Assembly: GCF_000011065.1 (NCBI RefSeq)
Contig: NC_004663.1
Span: 2,046,001-2,110,000 of the forward strand
DNA length: 64,000 nucleotides
DNA from: Bacteroides thetaiotaomicron VPI-5482
GTDB taxonomy: Bacteria; Bacteroidota; Bacteroidia; Bacteroidales; Bacteroidaceae
Direction of reading: 5' to 3'
Positions 26,871 through 34,915 of this stretch are shown here, one piece after another. How positions within the stretch are numbered: position 1 is the first letter of the stretch; the number at the start of each line of letters is the position of its first letter. The position numbers and the translations under genes are program-made. Below the pieces are notes generated by a model. That model searched no databases and was not told the origin of the DNA. It was given only the letters and a program-made list of their open reading frames with translations.

Positions 26871-27056
26871 ATGAAAAAACGAATTACACAAGACGATTAC
26901 ATCAAAGCGAATCGTAAAGCCAGCCGTGAGGCAGAAATCAAAGAGCACGGACACCCCGTTTGTTACAAACGAGTGCATGAGTCAAAGAAAGTATATAACC
27001 GCAGAAAGATAAAGGCAGCCGATAAAAAGCTGCCTTATTTTTTTCATTTGGGATAG
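26871..27056 (+). CDS. Small basic protein with terminator inside its ORF
   Basis: 61-residue highly basic protein (MKKRITQDDYIKANRKASRE start; RVHESKKVYNRRKIKAADKK near the end), without signal or membrane segments. I believe similar sequences occur widely in Bacteroides as hypotheticals. Supported by its own promoter and terminator. The terminator stem lies in codons 48-55 and its T-run in codons 56-58, while the stop codon (27054-27056) is beyond it, so terminated transcripts would have no stop codon. The proteobacterial ribosome-rescue factor ArfA has this arrangement and is also small and basic. Function otherwise unknown. Confidence 0.7.
   Translation: MKKRITQDDYIKANRKASREAEIKEHGHPVCYKRVHESKKVYNRRKIKAADKKLPYFFHLG
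27012..27044 (+). terminator. Intrinsic terminator lying upstream of the ORF's stop codon
   Basis: AAGGCAGC (27012-27019) pairs with GCTGCCTT (27029-27036) and is followed by ATTTTTTT (27037-27044). It is embedded in the coding sequence of the 61-residue protein, ten bases before the stop codon. Confidence 0.85.
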
Positions 27057-27074
27057 TGTCGGTATCCCAATGAC

Positions 27075-27132
27075 ATAGTGACACCATGAGACAGTGATAG
27101 TGACACTATCCTGTTGCGATAGTGACACCATG
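27075..27132. repeat. Short direct repeats ATAGTGACACCATG
   Basis: ATAGTGACACCATG occurs at 27075-27088 and 27119-27132, with a partial copy GATAGTGACACTAT between. Non-coding, between the small ORF and carbonic anhydrase end. No function apparent. Confidence 0.6.
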
Positions 27133-27169
27133 TTTTATGCAGTTCCTGATAGGCAGAAAGGGCGATTTC

Positions 27170-27712
27170 CTATACAATTCGCGTCAGTTCTCCAGTAGTG
27201 GAGTCTATGATAAACCCGTGCACTTTCACGTCCGACGGAATCAAAGGATGATGAACTATAAAATCGACCGTTCCCCTTACCGACTTCTCCGTATCTTCAA
27301 AGCCATCTAGCCAAGAATGAAAATCGACTCCACAAAAACTCATCATATGAATATAATCGGCATTAATACCCCGTGCCTTCATCTTCTCAAGCATTTCTTC
27401 ACTGTGCATATGGCAGGCTCCACAATCAGAATGGGCAATCACCATTATTTCCTCCACACCTAACTCGAAGATAGCGACAAGCAGACTGCGAATCACACTA
27501 CCGAAAGGATGGGAAATGACGCCTCCTGCATTCTTGATCATTTTAACGTCTCCGTTCTTAATGCCTAGTGCGGCCGGGAGTAAAGCTGTCAGACGTGTAT
27601 CCATACAGGATAAGATAGCAATCTTTTTATCGGGATACTTATTCGTTATATATTCTTTATATCCCTCGTTCTTAACGAACTCTCTGTTATAAGCAAGCAT
27701 TTCTTCTATCAT
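27170..27712 (-). CDS. Beta-class carbonic anhydrase
   Basis: 180 residues from ATG 27712 (MIEEMLAYNREFVKNEG); a 21-residue upstream extension is hydrophobic but runs into the promoter region. Zinc ligands are visible as Cys in SCMDTRL (with the Asp-Arg dyad) and His/Cys in AHSDCGACHM. It interconverts CO2 and bicarbonate, useful for the biotin- and PEP-dependent CO2 metabolism of this organism. A TATTTTTG box on the minus strand (27742-27735) is 23 bases upstream. Confidence 0.93.
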   Translation of the reverse strand: MIEEMLAYNREFVKNEGYKEYITNKYPDKKIAILSCMDTRLTALLPAALGIKNGDVKMIKNAGGVISHPFGSVIRSLLVAIFELGVEEIMVIAHSDCGACHMHSEEMLEKMKARGINADYIHMMSFCGVDFHSWLDGFEDTEKSVRGTVDFIVHHPLIPSDVKVHGFIIDSTTGELTRIV

Positions 27713-27835
27713 AGCGCTATTTTGTTTGGACACACAAAAATAAAGAAAATAATAAAAAGCTGTATCAGGAAACAATGAAAATATACCGGAAATCCTTTTT
27801 AAACTTTTACGCAGGATACAGGTATGGAAACAAAG

Positions 27836-27866
27836 AGCCGGACAAGAGAAATCTCCTGCCCGGCTC
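27836..27866 (-). terminator. Terminator after the SusD gene
   Basis: GAGCCGG (27836-27842) pairs with CCGGCTC (27860-27866), with further CA/TG and GAGA/TCTC pairs inside; on the minus strand TTTGTTT follows. It lies 33 bases after the SusD stop. Confidence 0.75.
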
Positions 27867-27898
27867 CTATTAATTATGCTTGATTATTAATTAACTGA

Positions 27899-29854
27899 TT
27901 AATAACCGGCGTTTTGTCCGAATTCTGCCGGATTATTGATCGCATCCAGATATTTCGTAGGAATAGGACGCAAATAGAATTCTTTCTTAAAGTGCTCAGC
28001 AGCACGCTTATTATAAGCAGCCAAACGAGTCTCAAAAGCAGCATTACGTTTCAGCAAATACCAGCGGGCACATTCGCCACAAAGTTCACGGGCATATTCA
28101 TCGAAAATATAATTCAGATCCACTTGCGACTCACTGACCGTACCGGCACCGGCACGCGTACGGAGTACATTAATATATTTGGCAGCATCTCCCTTGTTCA
28201 AGCGTACCGATGCTTCAGCAGCAATCAGGTAAACTTCCGCCATACGCATGATCATCACATCCACAGTTTTTCTCTGAACGTCTCTGCCGACAAACTTATT
28301 ACCCGGCATATTGAATTTAGAAAGAGCCGGATAAATAGATAACCACAAAGCACTGGCAGCACTAGGCTTGTCATAGGTAGCCCTGGCTGTTCCATTCTCA
28401 TCGTAAAGATCGAAAACATTAAGAACCAACCCCGGATATTGAGCTTTTTCCTCTTCTGTCAGCGTCTTCAAAGAACAATAAACGGCATATTGATGAGCTT
28501 CTGCCGGATCTAAAGGCATAGCAGGATGAAGAATATTACCATCTGTTTTATCCTGAGTAGTCTTCGCTGTTCCATCTGCATTCCAGATAGCCAGCTGGCA
28601 GTAATTAGCATCGGCTGTACTATTGGATTCCAAGTTAAAATGAGGATAAACTTTCTTACCTATATTAGATGCGGGAATACCAAATTTAGTAGCAAGTGTG
28701 CTTGTGATTTCTTTGGCACACGCTGAACCTCCATATTCATAAGTCGCCCCCCATGCCGGTATAGAATAAGACGAGTAAGCTGAAATAAATGAATAACGAA
28801 AACGAGAGTCGTTCATATCAGCAGCAAAACAGTCCATCAGATATTTGGATGGCAGGAAGATATTACTGTTCGGACGACCGTAAACGAAGTTTGAAGTCTT
28901 GTCTACCAAACCCAGATCCGTATATGTTCCCAACGAAGGTAAGAAGTGACGGAACATTTCACTTTGTGAGTAGTTACCATTGGTGTAAGCGTCCGAATTT
29001 CTTTCGGCACCCGCAGCAATGAACAGAGCTTCTTCATTGTTACGATTATTATTTTCGTTGAATACATCGGCAAAAGCAGGATGCATATACCACTCATAAA
29101 TCGCTTTATTATTAATCATGGTTGTCGCCGTATCATAGGCTTTTTCCAGAAAGCTGACACCATCGGTATCTTTCAGATCATAACCGGCACCATTAATATA
29201 TGCACGTGCCAATAATCCCATCGCCGATTTCTTTGTAACGCGGCTATAGTAATCACTGAAACTTACAGGCAGATTCTCTACGGCAAACTTCAGGTCTTCG
29301 ATAATGGCAGCATAAATTTCGGGAACGGTAGAACGGTGAGCATCAAAAGAAATATTCTCGCTATCGGCAGCCTTCAACTGCAAATCGACATTTCCAAACT
29401 GCTCCACCAGATTCATATAATAGTAAGCACGCAGACATCTGGCCTGTGCCACACATTCATTAATTTCAGTCTCATCCCCTGTCACATTCTCAGCTCCGTC
29501 AATCACAATATTACAGCTGTTGATACACAGATAAGAATATTGCCACACTTTATAATAATAGCTATCATCGGTTTTCATACCGTTATAACTATGATAACGC
29601 TGATAGCTGGAGCCCGATTTAGGTTCTTCCCAAATATCAGTACCCGCTTCCGTACAAACCAGATAGTCACTACTCTGATAGATGTTGTTGATCAAGGCTG
29701 TATAGCACGAGTTGGTGAATGCCTTATAAGTTTCCAATGTATAAGAACCATCGGAGAACTGACCCGAGTTGTTGGGGTTCACTTCATCAAGACTGCAAGA
29801 GCCCCAAGAAAAAACACCGGCAACAAGTAGAACTAAACTATATATCTTTTTCAT
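27899..29854 (-). CDS. SusD/RagB-family outer-membrane lipoprotein
   Basis: 651-residue surface glycan- or nutrient-binding lipoprotein. Lipoprotein signal MKKIYSLVLLVAGVFSWGSC (Cys20) is followed by SLDEVNPNN, then SusD-type helices (ARCLRAYYYMNLVEQFGNVD, TPR-like) and the C-terminal RagB/SusD part with VMIMRMAEVYLIAAEASVRL and ECARWYLLKRN. SusD-like proteins cap SusC channels and hand over the ligand. It is 11 bases after the SusC gene. Somewhat longer than the typical 500-600 residues. No glycosidase, sulfatase or peptidase gene accompanies the pair, so the ligand is open. Confidence 0.95.
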   Translation of the reverse strand: MKKIYSLVLLVAGVFSWGSCSLDEVNPNNSGQFSDGSYTLETYKAFTNSCYTALINNIYQSSDYLVCTEAGTDIWEEPKSGSSYQRYHSYNGMKTDDSYYYKVWQYSYLCINSCNIVIDGAENVTGDETEINECVAQARCLRAYYYMNLVEQFGNVDLQLKAADSENISFDAHRSTVPEIYAAIIEDLKFAVENLPVSFSDYYSRVTKKSAMGLLARAYINGAGYDLKDTDGVSFLEKAYDTATTMINNKAIYEWYMHPAFADVFNENNNRNNEEALFIAAGAERNSDAYTNGNYSQSEMFRHFLPSLGTYTDLGLVDKTSNFVYGRPNSNIFLPSKYLMDCFAADMNDSRFRYSFISAYSSYSIPAWGATYEYGGSACAKEITSTLATKFGIPASNIGKKVYPHFNLESNSTADANYCQLAIWNADGTAKTTQDKTDGNILHPAMPLDPAEAHQYAVYCSLKTLTEEEKAQYPGLVLNVFDLYDENGTARATYDKPSAASALWLSIYPALSKFNMPGNKFVGRDVQRKTVDVMIMRMAEVYLIAAEASVRLNKGDAAKYINVLRTRAGAGTVSESQVDLNYIFDEYARELCGECARWYLLKRNAAFETRLAAYNKRAAEHFKKEFYLRPIPTKYLDAINNPAEFGQNAGY

Positions 29855-29865
29855 ATTGCTATTTT

Positions 29866-32800
29866 TTAGAAAGTTAAATTAAGACCAAATATGCAATCAC
29901 GAGACAATGGGAAGTTGATGCTTCCGTTCATTTCCGGATCGTAATTCTTCACATATTTGTTTGGCGAATAAGTAAACAGGTTGGTCATTGTCGCATAAAC
30001 TCTCAGATTACTGATACCAAAACGTTTTGTAAGTTTACCGGGTAACGTATAACCCAATGTTACGTTTTTAAGTTTAAAGAATGATCCATCCACATAATAC
30101 ATCGAATCATATCCTTCATAAGCACTTCTATCCTTGGATTTATCGATAGCATAGAACAAGACATCCTGATCTGCTTCGATCGTCTTGTCATAGTAAGTAA
30201 AATAAGTAGGAATATTGTAATCCGGATTAGGCGAATATTTACCTATCACACTACCATAGTTCATCATTTGCCCCCAACGTGCATAAAGGAAGACAGACAA
30301 ATCAAAATCTTTGTATCTGAAATTATTCTTAAAGCCCAATGTCCAGTCCGGAGTATTACGACCTATTACCTGACGATCATAATCCGCACGTACACCATAA
30401 GGATTTTCTGCCGTAATATCAACGCGCTCTCCTTCAGGATTCATATAATAATAACCATTTCCGTCCTTCTTCACACTAGGTAAATCCAGCTTAATATCGC
30501 CCGGTTCGCATCCGAACAAAGCAGCAGTTTCCTTTTCGCTATATTGCCAGATACCCAACACTTTATATCTATAGAAAGAACCGACTCCTTCGCCGACTTT
30601 GAACACCATATCACCCTTTTTTGCATTGAACATCATATCCTGCCCTTCGATCAAAGATTTAATTTTTTCTTTGTTGGCGGTAAATGTCACTGTTGAGCTC
30701 CAAGTAAAATCTTTCTTCACAATATTACGAGTATTAAGAGCAAGTTCAATACCGCGATTTTCTGTTTCAGCAGCATTCTTGTTCATTTTATAAGTAGTGC
30801 TACCTGTGTAATTACCCATAATAGATGTCGGCAATGCCTGAGAAAGAATTACATCCGTTGTTTTTGTCCGATACAAATCCACCGTCAGATCAATACGATT
30901 ATTGAGGAAGCTGGCGTCAATACCAATATTCAAGTCATGAGTCTTTTCCCATGTCAGATTACGGTTAGTGATATACTCCGTAAACTTGGCTGACGGAACA
31001 GTCATTCCTCCCAAAGAGGTTGTCACATTTTCCAAAGATGCCATAGAACTGTATTCAGCAATACCGGCAGTAGTTCCGGCAACACCATAGCCTACACGCA
31101 GTTTCAAGTTATCCAACCAGCTTTTTGTACCAGCCATAAATGCTTCATCCGAGATTCTCCAGCCTACAGAAACTGCCGGGAATAAATTCCATCTATTGTC
31201 TTTCGACAAACGGGAATCCGCTTCATAACGACTGGAAGCAGAAAACAGGTATTTACCTTTGTATGAGTAGTTGACACGACCGATAAAGCCCATCCCTTTC
31301 GACATCAGATATTTGCTGTTCAGTTTCTTATTATCAGCATTCTGCAATGCATACCACAACATATCATTGGTCGCCGGGTTTTCACCATAGACATAATATT
31401 CTTCACTCTGATTGTAATTCCAGGAAGTAACCCCTGTAACCGTCAGGTCATGATCCTTATTAAATGTATTGTGATAAGTTACTATGTTTTCCCATTTGTA
31501 ATTATATCCCGTCTTATTGGTAGCTTCGCCATATGCCACCGTACTGCCTTTCAACACATTATAGGAGCCTTCTCCCATAAATTTACCGGCACGAGATTGA
31601 GAATAACTGCCTCCAAGCTGTGACTTGACAGACAATCCTTTTACCGGTTTCCATTCAAGATAAGCGTCAACATAAGCCCTTCCTGCTTTAGTATTATTCT
31701 TATATACTCCATCCTGTTCGTCTGCTAACGGATTCGGGTCTGATGATGAACCTGGAATCGGGAATTCCGTGATAGAGCCGTCTTCATTATAAGGAGTACC
31801 TAACGGGGTGGCAAACAATGCTCTTTCCAAAACGGCATTACGTGAATTCTTGTTGGAGAAAGATGCCTGAACATTAATACCGGCATTCATCCATTTATTG
31901 ATTTCCTGATCTATACGGACACGGGTAGAGTACACTTTATAGTCATCATTCTCATACATACTCTTCTCATCAGTATAGTTCAACGAGAAATAGGCTTTCG
32001 TCTTCTCAGTACCTCCGGCAACGGAAATACTATAATTCTGCTTCAAACCTGAGTGTAATACTTCATCTCCCCAGTTTACCCATTGGTTGTTTTTGATGGC
32101 ATCGTATCTTTCACCGAAAATTTCCTCCTCATTAGTAGTACCGACAGGCTTATAAGAATCTTTTATATAATTAATGTATGAGTCACCCGTACGCATCTTA
32201 GGAACTCGGGCACCCATAGTCGTTCCGGCATAAGCATTAAAATTGATGACCGGTTTTCCACTCTTGGATCCTTTCGTAGTCACGATAATAACACCATTCG
32301 CACCACTTGAACCGTAGATAGCTGTAGAAGATGCATCTTTCAGTACTTCGATAGATTCAATATCATTGGGATTCAAGGTAGCAATATCACCCGGCATACC
32401 ATCGATAATATAAGTCGGCTTAAATGCATCTGAAGAGATATTACCATCCTCATCCAACTGTAAAGAGCGGGTACCACGCAACTGAACTGTCGGTGACGAA
32501 CCTGCCTGACCTGAAGAATTAGTGATATCCAGACCTGCAATTTTACCTTGCAGCGCATCCATCGGATTCACGCCCGGATTCATGGTGATATCCTCTGATT
32601 TCACAGAAGCAACCGCACCTGTCAAATCACGTTTCTTTACCGTACCGTAACCGATGACCACTACCTCATCCAAAGCCTGTGTATCCGGAACCATCTTTAT
32701 ATTCAGCGGGGCATTTCCGCTCACAATGATAGCCTGTTCTTTATATCCGATATAAGAAACAACCAGTTCTTTACTTCCGGCCGGAAGATTAATGGAGAAC

Positions 32801-33060
32801 TTACCGTCAAAATCAGTTATCGTACCTGTACTTGTACCTTTCACCACAATAGAAACACCGATCAACGGTTCTCCATTTTCATCTAAAACAGTTCCTTTCA
32901 CTGTCTTTGTCTGCATGACGGCTTGCACAGTAATATCATTCACACCATTTTCTGCATAAACAGATATGGCAGAAGGGGCACACAATAAAGTCAGCCCTAA
33001 AATCATGGAAACGCGTCTATGCTGTGTCTTCCACGCTTCAACAAATGCATTCTCTCTCAT
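29866..33060 (-). CDS. SusC/RagA-family TonB-dependent transporter
   Basis: 1064 residues from ATG 33060. Signal region around VSMILGLTLLCAPSAISVYA, then a carboxypeptidase-regulatory-like domain (GTVLDENGEPLIGVSIVVKG), plug with VVVIGYGTVKKRDLTGAVAS and DALQGKIAGLDI, SusC plug signature SIEVLKDASSTAIYGSSGANG, and a 22-strand barrel ending DCIFGLNLTF. It imports ligands across the outer membrane with TonB energy. An upstream in-frame ATG (33111) is less likely because it places a charged stretch before the signal. Pairs with SusD. No ECF sigma/anti-sigma or hybrid two-component regulator is adjacent. Confidence 0.96.
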   Translation of the reverse strand: MRENAFVEAWKTQHRRVSMILGLTLLCAPSAISVYAENGVNDITVQAVMQTKTVKGTVLDENGEPLIGVSIVVKGTSTGTITDFDGKFSINLPAGSKELVVSYIGYKEQAIIVSGNAPLNIKMVPDTQALDEVVVIGYGTVKKRDLTGAVASVKSEDITMNPGVNPMDALQGKIAGLDITNSSGQAGSSPTVQLRGTRSLQLDEDGNISSDAFKPTYIIDGMPGDIATLNPNDIESIEVLKDASSTAIYGSSGANGVIIVTTKGSKSGKPVINFNAYAGTTMGARVPKMRTGDSYINYIKDSYKPVGTTNEEEIFGERYDAIKNNQWVNWGDEVLHSGLKQNYSISVAGGTEKTKAYFSLNYTDEKSMYENDDYKVYSTRVRIDQEINKWMNAGINVQASFSNKNSRNAVLERALFATPLGTPYNEDGSITEFPIPGSSSDPNPLADEQDGVYKNNTKAGRAYVDAYLEWKPVKGLSVKSQLGGSYSQSRAGKFMGEGSYNVLKGSTVAYGEATNKTGYNYKWENIVTYHNTFNKDHDLTVTGVTSWNYNQSEEYYVYGENPATNDMLWYALQNADNKKLNSKYLMSKGMGFIGRVNYSYKGKYLFSASSRYEADSRLSKDNRWNLFPAVSVGWRISDEAFMAGTKSWLDNLKLRVGYGVAGTTAGIAEYSSMASLENVTTSLGGMTVPSAKFTEYITNRNLTWEKTHDLNIGIDASFLNNRIDLTVDLYRTKTTDVILSQALPTSIMGNYTGSTTYKMNKNAAETENRGIELALNTRNIVKKDFTWSSTVTFTANKEKIKSLIEGQDMMFNAKKGDMVFKVGEGVGSFYRYKVLGIWQYSEKETAALFGCEPGDIKLDLPSVKKDGNGYYYMNPEGERVDITAENPYGVRADYDRQVIGRNTPDWTLGFKNNFRYKDFDLSVFLYARWGQMMNYGSVIGKYSPNPDYNIPTYFTYYDKTIEADQDVLFYAIDKSKDRSAYEGYDSMYYVDGSFFKLKNVTLGYTLPGKLTKRFGISNLRVYATMTNLFTYSPNKYVKNYDPEMNGSINFPLSRDCIFGLNLTF

Positions 33061-33269
33061 TCGTTTTAATTTAAAGTTAATATTAATTTTCCTTTGTTTA
33101 GTAAAATACAATTAGCATAATCTTTTATATAGACGTTTCCATTTTACTTCTGTACTCACAAAGGACGACAATAATACAAAAATTCGCTTTTCCAAGCCTT
33201 TTTTTCCTCAAATATATGCAAAGGATAAAAAGACAAATTTTAGGCTAAGCCAACAAATTCTCTTTTTTA

Positions 33270-33301
33270 TTGTTGAATGAAGAATAAAAAGTGTAAATTT
33301 G
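33270..33301 (+). promoter_or_regulatory. Promoter close to the GNAT-like gene start
   Basis: TTG at 33270-33272, 21-base spacer, then TAAATTTG at 33294-33301, matching -33/-7. The expected start site (about 33306) is only a few bases before the ATG at 33309. The rest of the 33061-33300 gap holds the SusC leader; a weak minus-strand GTCCTTTG is the best candidate promoter there. Confidence 0.5.
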
Positions 33302-33308
33302 TATTTGG

Positions 33309-34307
33309 ATGCCACTTAAACTAACAACATATTATCGCGGAAAAGACATTCCTGATTTACCGGGAACCAATACTTTTCATTCCAAGGAGTTGTTTCAGAT
33401 CTATGAATCGACTCCGGGATATACCCCGCTACTGATAGTGGCAACAGAAGAAGGCAGACCTGTAGCACGCCTGCTTGCCGCCATACGCAAGACCAAAAAG
33501 TGGCTTCCCTCCTCTCTTGTCAAACAATGTGTGGTATATGGTGCAGGTGAATTTCTGGACACTTCTCTACCGGCAAGTAAAGAGAAGGAGGAAGAAATTT
33601 TCGGTGAAATGCTGGAGCATCTCACACAAGAAGCATCACGCACCTGCATTCTTATTGAATTCCGCAATCTGGATAATTCCATGTTCGGTTACCGTTTCTT
33701 CCGAAAGAACGACTTTTTTCCGGTCAACTGGCTGCGTGTCCGTAACTCTCTGCATAGTACGCAGAAAGCGGAAGACCGTTTCAGCCCATCACGTATCCGT
33801 CAGATCCGGAAAGGGCTCAAAAACGGAGCCAAAGTAGTAGAAGCCCATACGGTGGAAGAGATTAAGGAATTCTCGCGGATGCTGCACAAAGTTTATTCTT
33901 CACGAATACGGAGATATTTCCCTGCCAATGACTTTTTCCGCCACATGAACAGCATGCTTATCAGAGGAAAACAGGCAAAAATATTCATCGTAAAATACAA
34001 GGAAAAGATTATCGGCGGCTCCGTCTGCATCTATTCCGGCGAAAATGCTTTTATCTGGTTTTCAGGAGGAATGCGAAAGACCTATGCACTGCAGTCACCC
34101 GGCATACTGGCAGTATGGAAAGCACTTGAAGATGCCCATGAACGGGGATTCCGTCACATGGAGTTCATGGATGTAGGACTTCCCTTCCGCAAGCATGGTT
34201 ATCGTGATTTCGTACTCCGTTTCGGAGGCAAACAAAGCAGTACCCGCCGCTGGTTCCGTATCAGCTGGTCATGGCTGAATAATCTTCTGGTCAAGTTTTA
34301 TGTCTAA
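33309..34307 (+). CDS. FemAB/GNAT-like acyltransferase
   Basis: 332 residues, cytoplasmic. The C-terminal half looks like a GNAT/FemX acyltransferase domain: IFIVKYKEKIIGGSVCIYSG, AFIWFSGGMRKTYALQSPGI, ALEDAHERGFRHMEFMDVGL. Such enzymes transfer acyl or aminoacyl groups, for example to peptidoglycan or lipids. No substrate can be named. Monocistronic between the divergent SusC/D unit and the methylmalonyl-CoA operon. The start ATG sits almost at the predicted transcription start. Confidence 0.75.
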   Translation: MPLKLTTYYRGKDIPDLPGTNTFHSKELFQIYESTPGYTPLLIVATEEGRPVARLLAAIRKTKKWLPSSLVKQCVVYGAGEFLDTSLPASKEKEEEIFGEMLEHLTQEASRTCILIEFRNLDNSMFGYRFFRKNDFFPVNWLRVRNSLHSTQKAEDRFSPSRIRQIRKGLKNGAKVVEAHTVEEIKEFSRMLHKVYSSRIRRYFPANDFFRHMNSMLIRGKQAKIFIVKYKEKIIGGSVCIYSGENAFIWFSGGMRKTYALQSPGILAVWKALEDAHERGFRHMEFMDVGLPFRKHGYRDFVLRFGGKQSSTRRWFRISWSWLNNLLVKFYV

Positions 34308-34480
34308 ATGTAATCTCAAGATTACAAAACCCGTCTTTGTCACCCATCCGGAGCATTTTTTATGCTTTATTCCCCAATAATTAAATGCAGAAATATTTCT
34401 TTATTAGACAAGAAATGTCTTTCTTTGTGCTGTTTTATGCCATATAAGCACATAATTAAACCATATAAAAAAATATAGTT

Positions 34481-34885
34481 ATGAAGATTTCACACATTGA
34501 GCATCTGGGCATTGCTGTAAAAAGCATCGAAGAAGCCCTTCCTTACTACGAAAACGTATTGGGTCTGAAATGTTACAACATCGAAACAGTAGAAGATCAA
34601 AAAGTAAGAACCGCTTTTTTAAAGGTAGGTGAAACAAAAATCGAATTGTTGGAGCCGACTTGCCCCGAAAGCACCATTGCTAAATTTATTGAAAACAAAG
34701 GTGCAGGTGTTCATCACGTAGCATTTGCCGTAGAAGATGGCGTAGCTAATGCTTTGGCAGAAGCAGAAAGCAAAGAAATCCGTCTGATTGACAAGGCTCC
34801 CCGCAAAGGTGCCGAAGGTCTGAACATCGCTTTCCTTCACCCGAAATCAACACTGGGTGTGCTGACAGAACTCTGCGAACACTAA
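34481..34885 (+). CDS. mce: Methylmalonyl-CoA epimerase
   Basis: 134-residue VOC-fold metalloenzyme converting R- and S-methylmalonyl-CoA. Typical sequence: ISHIEHLGIAVKSIEEALPY (metal His8 region), ETKIELLEPTC, GAGVHHVAFAVEDG, and C-terminal VLTELCEH. It links methylmalonyl-CoA mutase product to the decarboxylase encoded next. First gene of the mce-mmdA-oadG-bccp-mmdB operon; 30 bases before mmdA. Confidence 0.95.
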   Translation: MKISHIEHLGIAVKSIEEALPYYENVLGLKCYNIETVEDQKVRTAFLKVGETKIELLEPTCPESTIAKFIENKGAGVHHVAFAVEDGVANALAEAESKEIRLIDKAPRKGAEGLNIAFLHPKSTLGVLTELCEH

Positions 34886-34915
34886 TCATAAACTCTAAAA
34901 AAACAACAAGAACTC

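Noticed and set aside
26772..26978. Upstream extension of the nitroreductase ORF
   Set aside because: It crosses a perfect -7 box and part of the divergent small gene; family homology starts at MENFSELI (26771).
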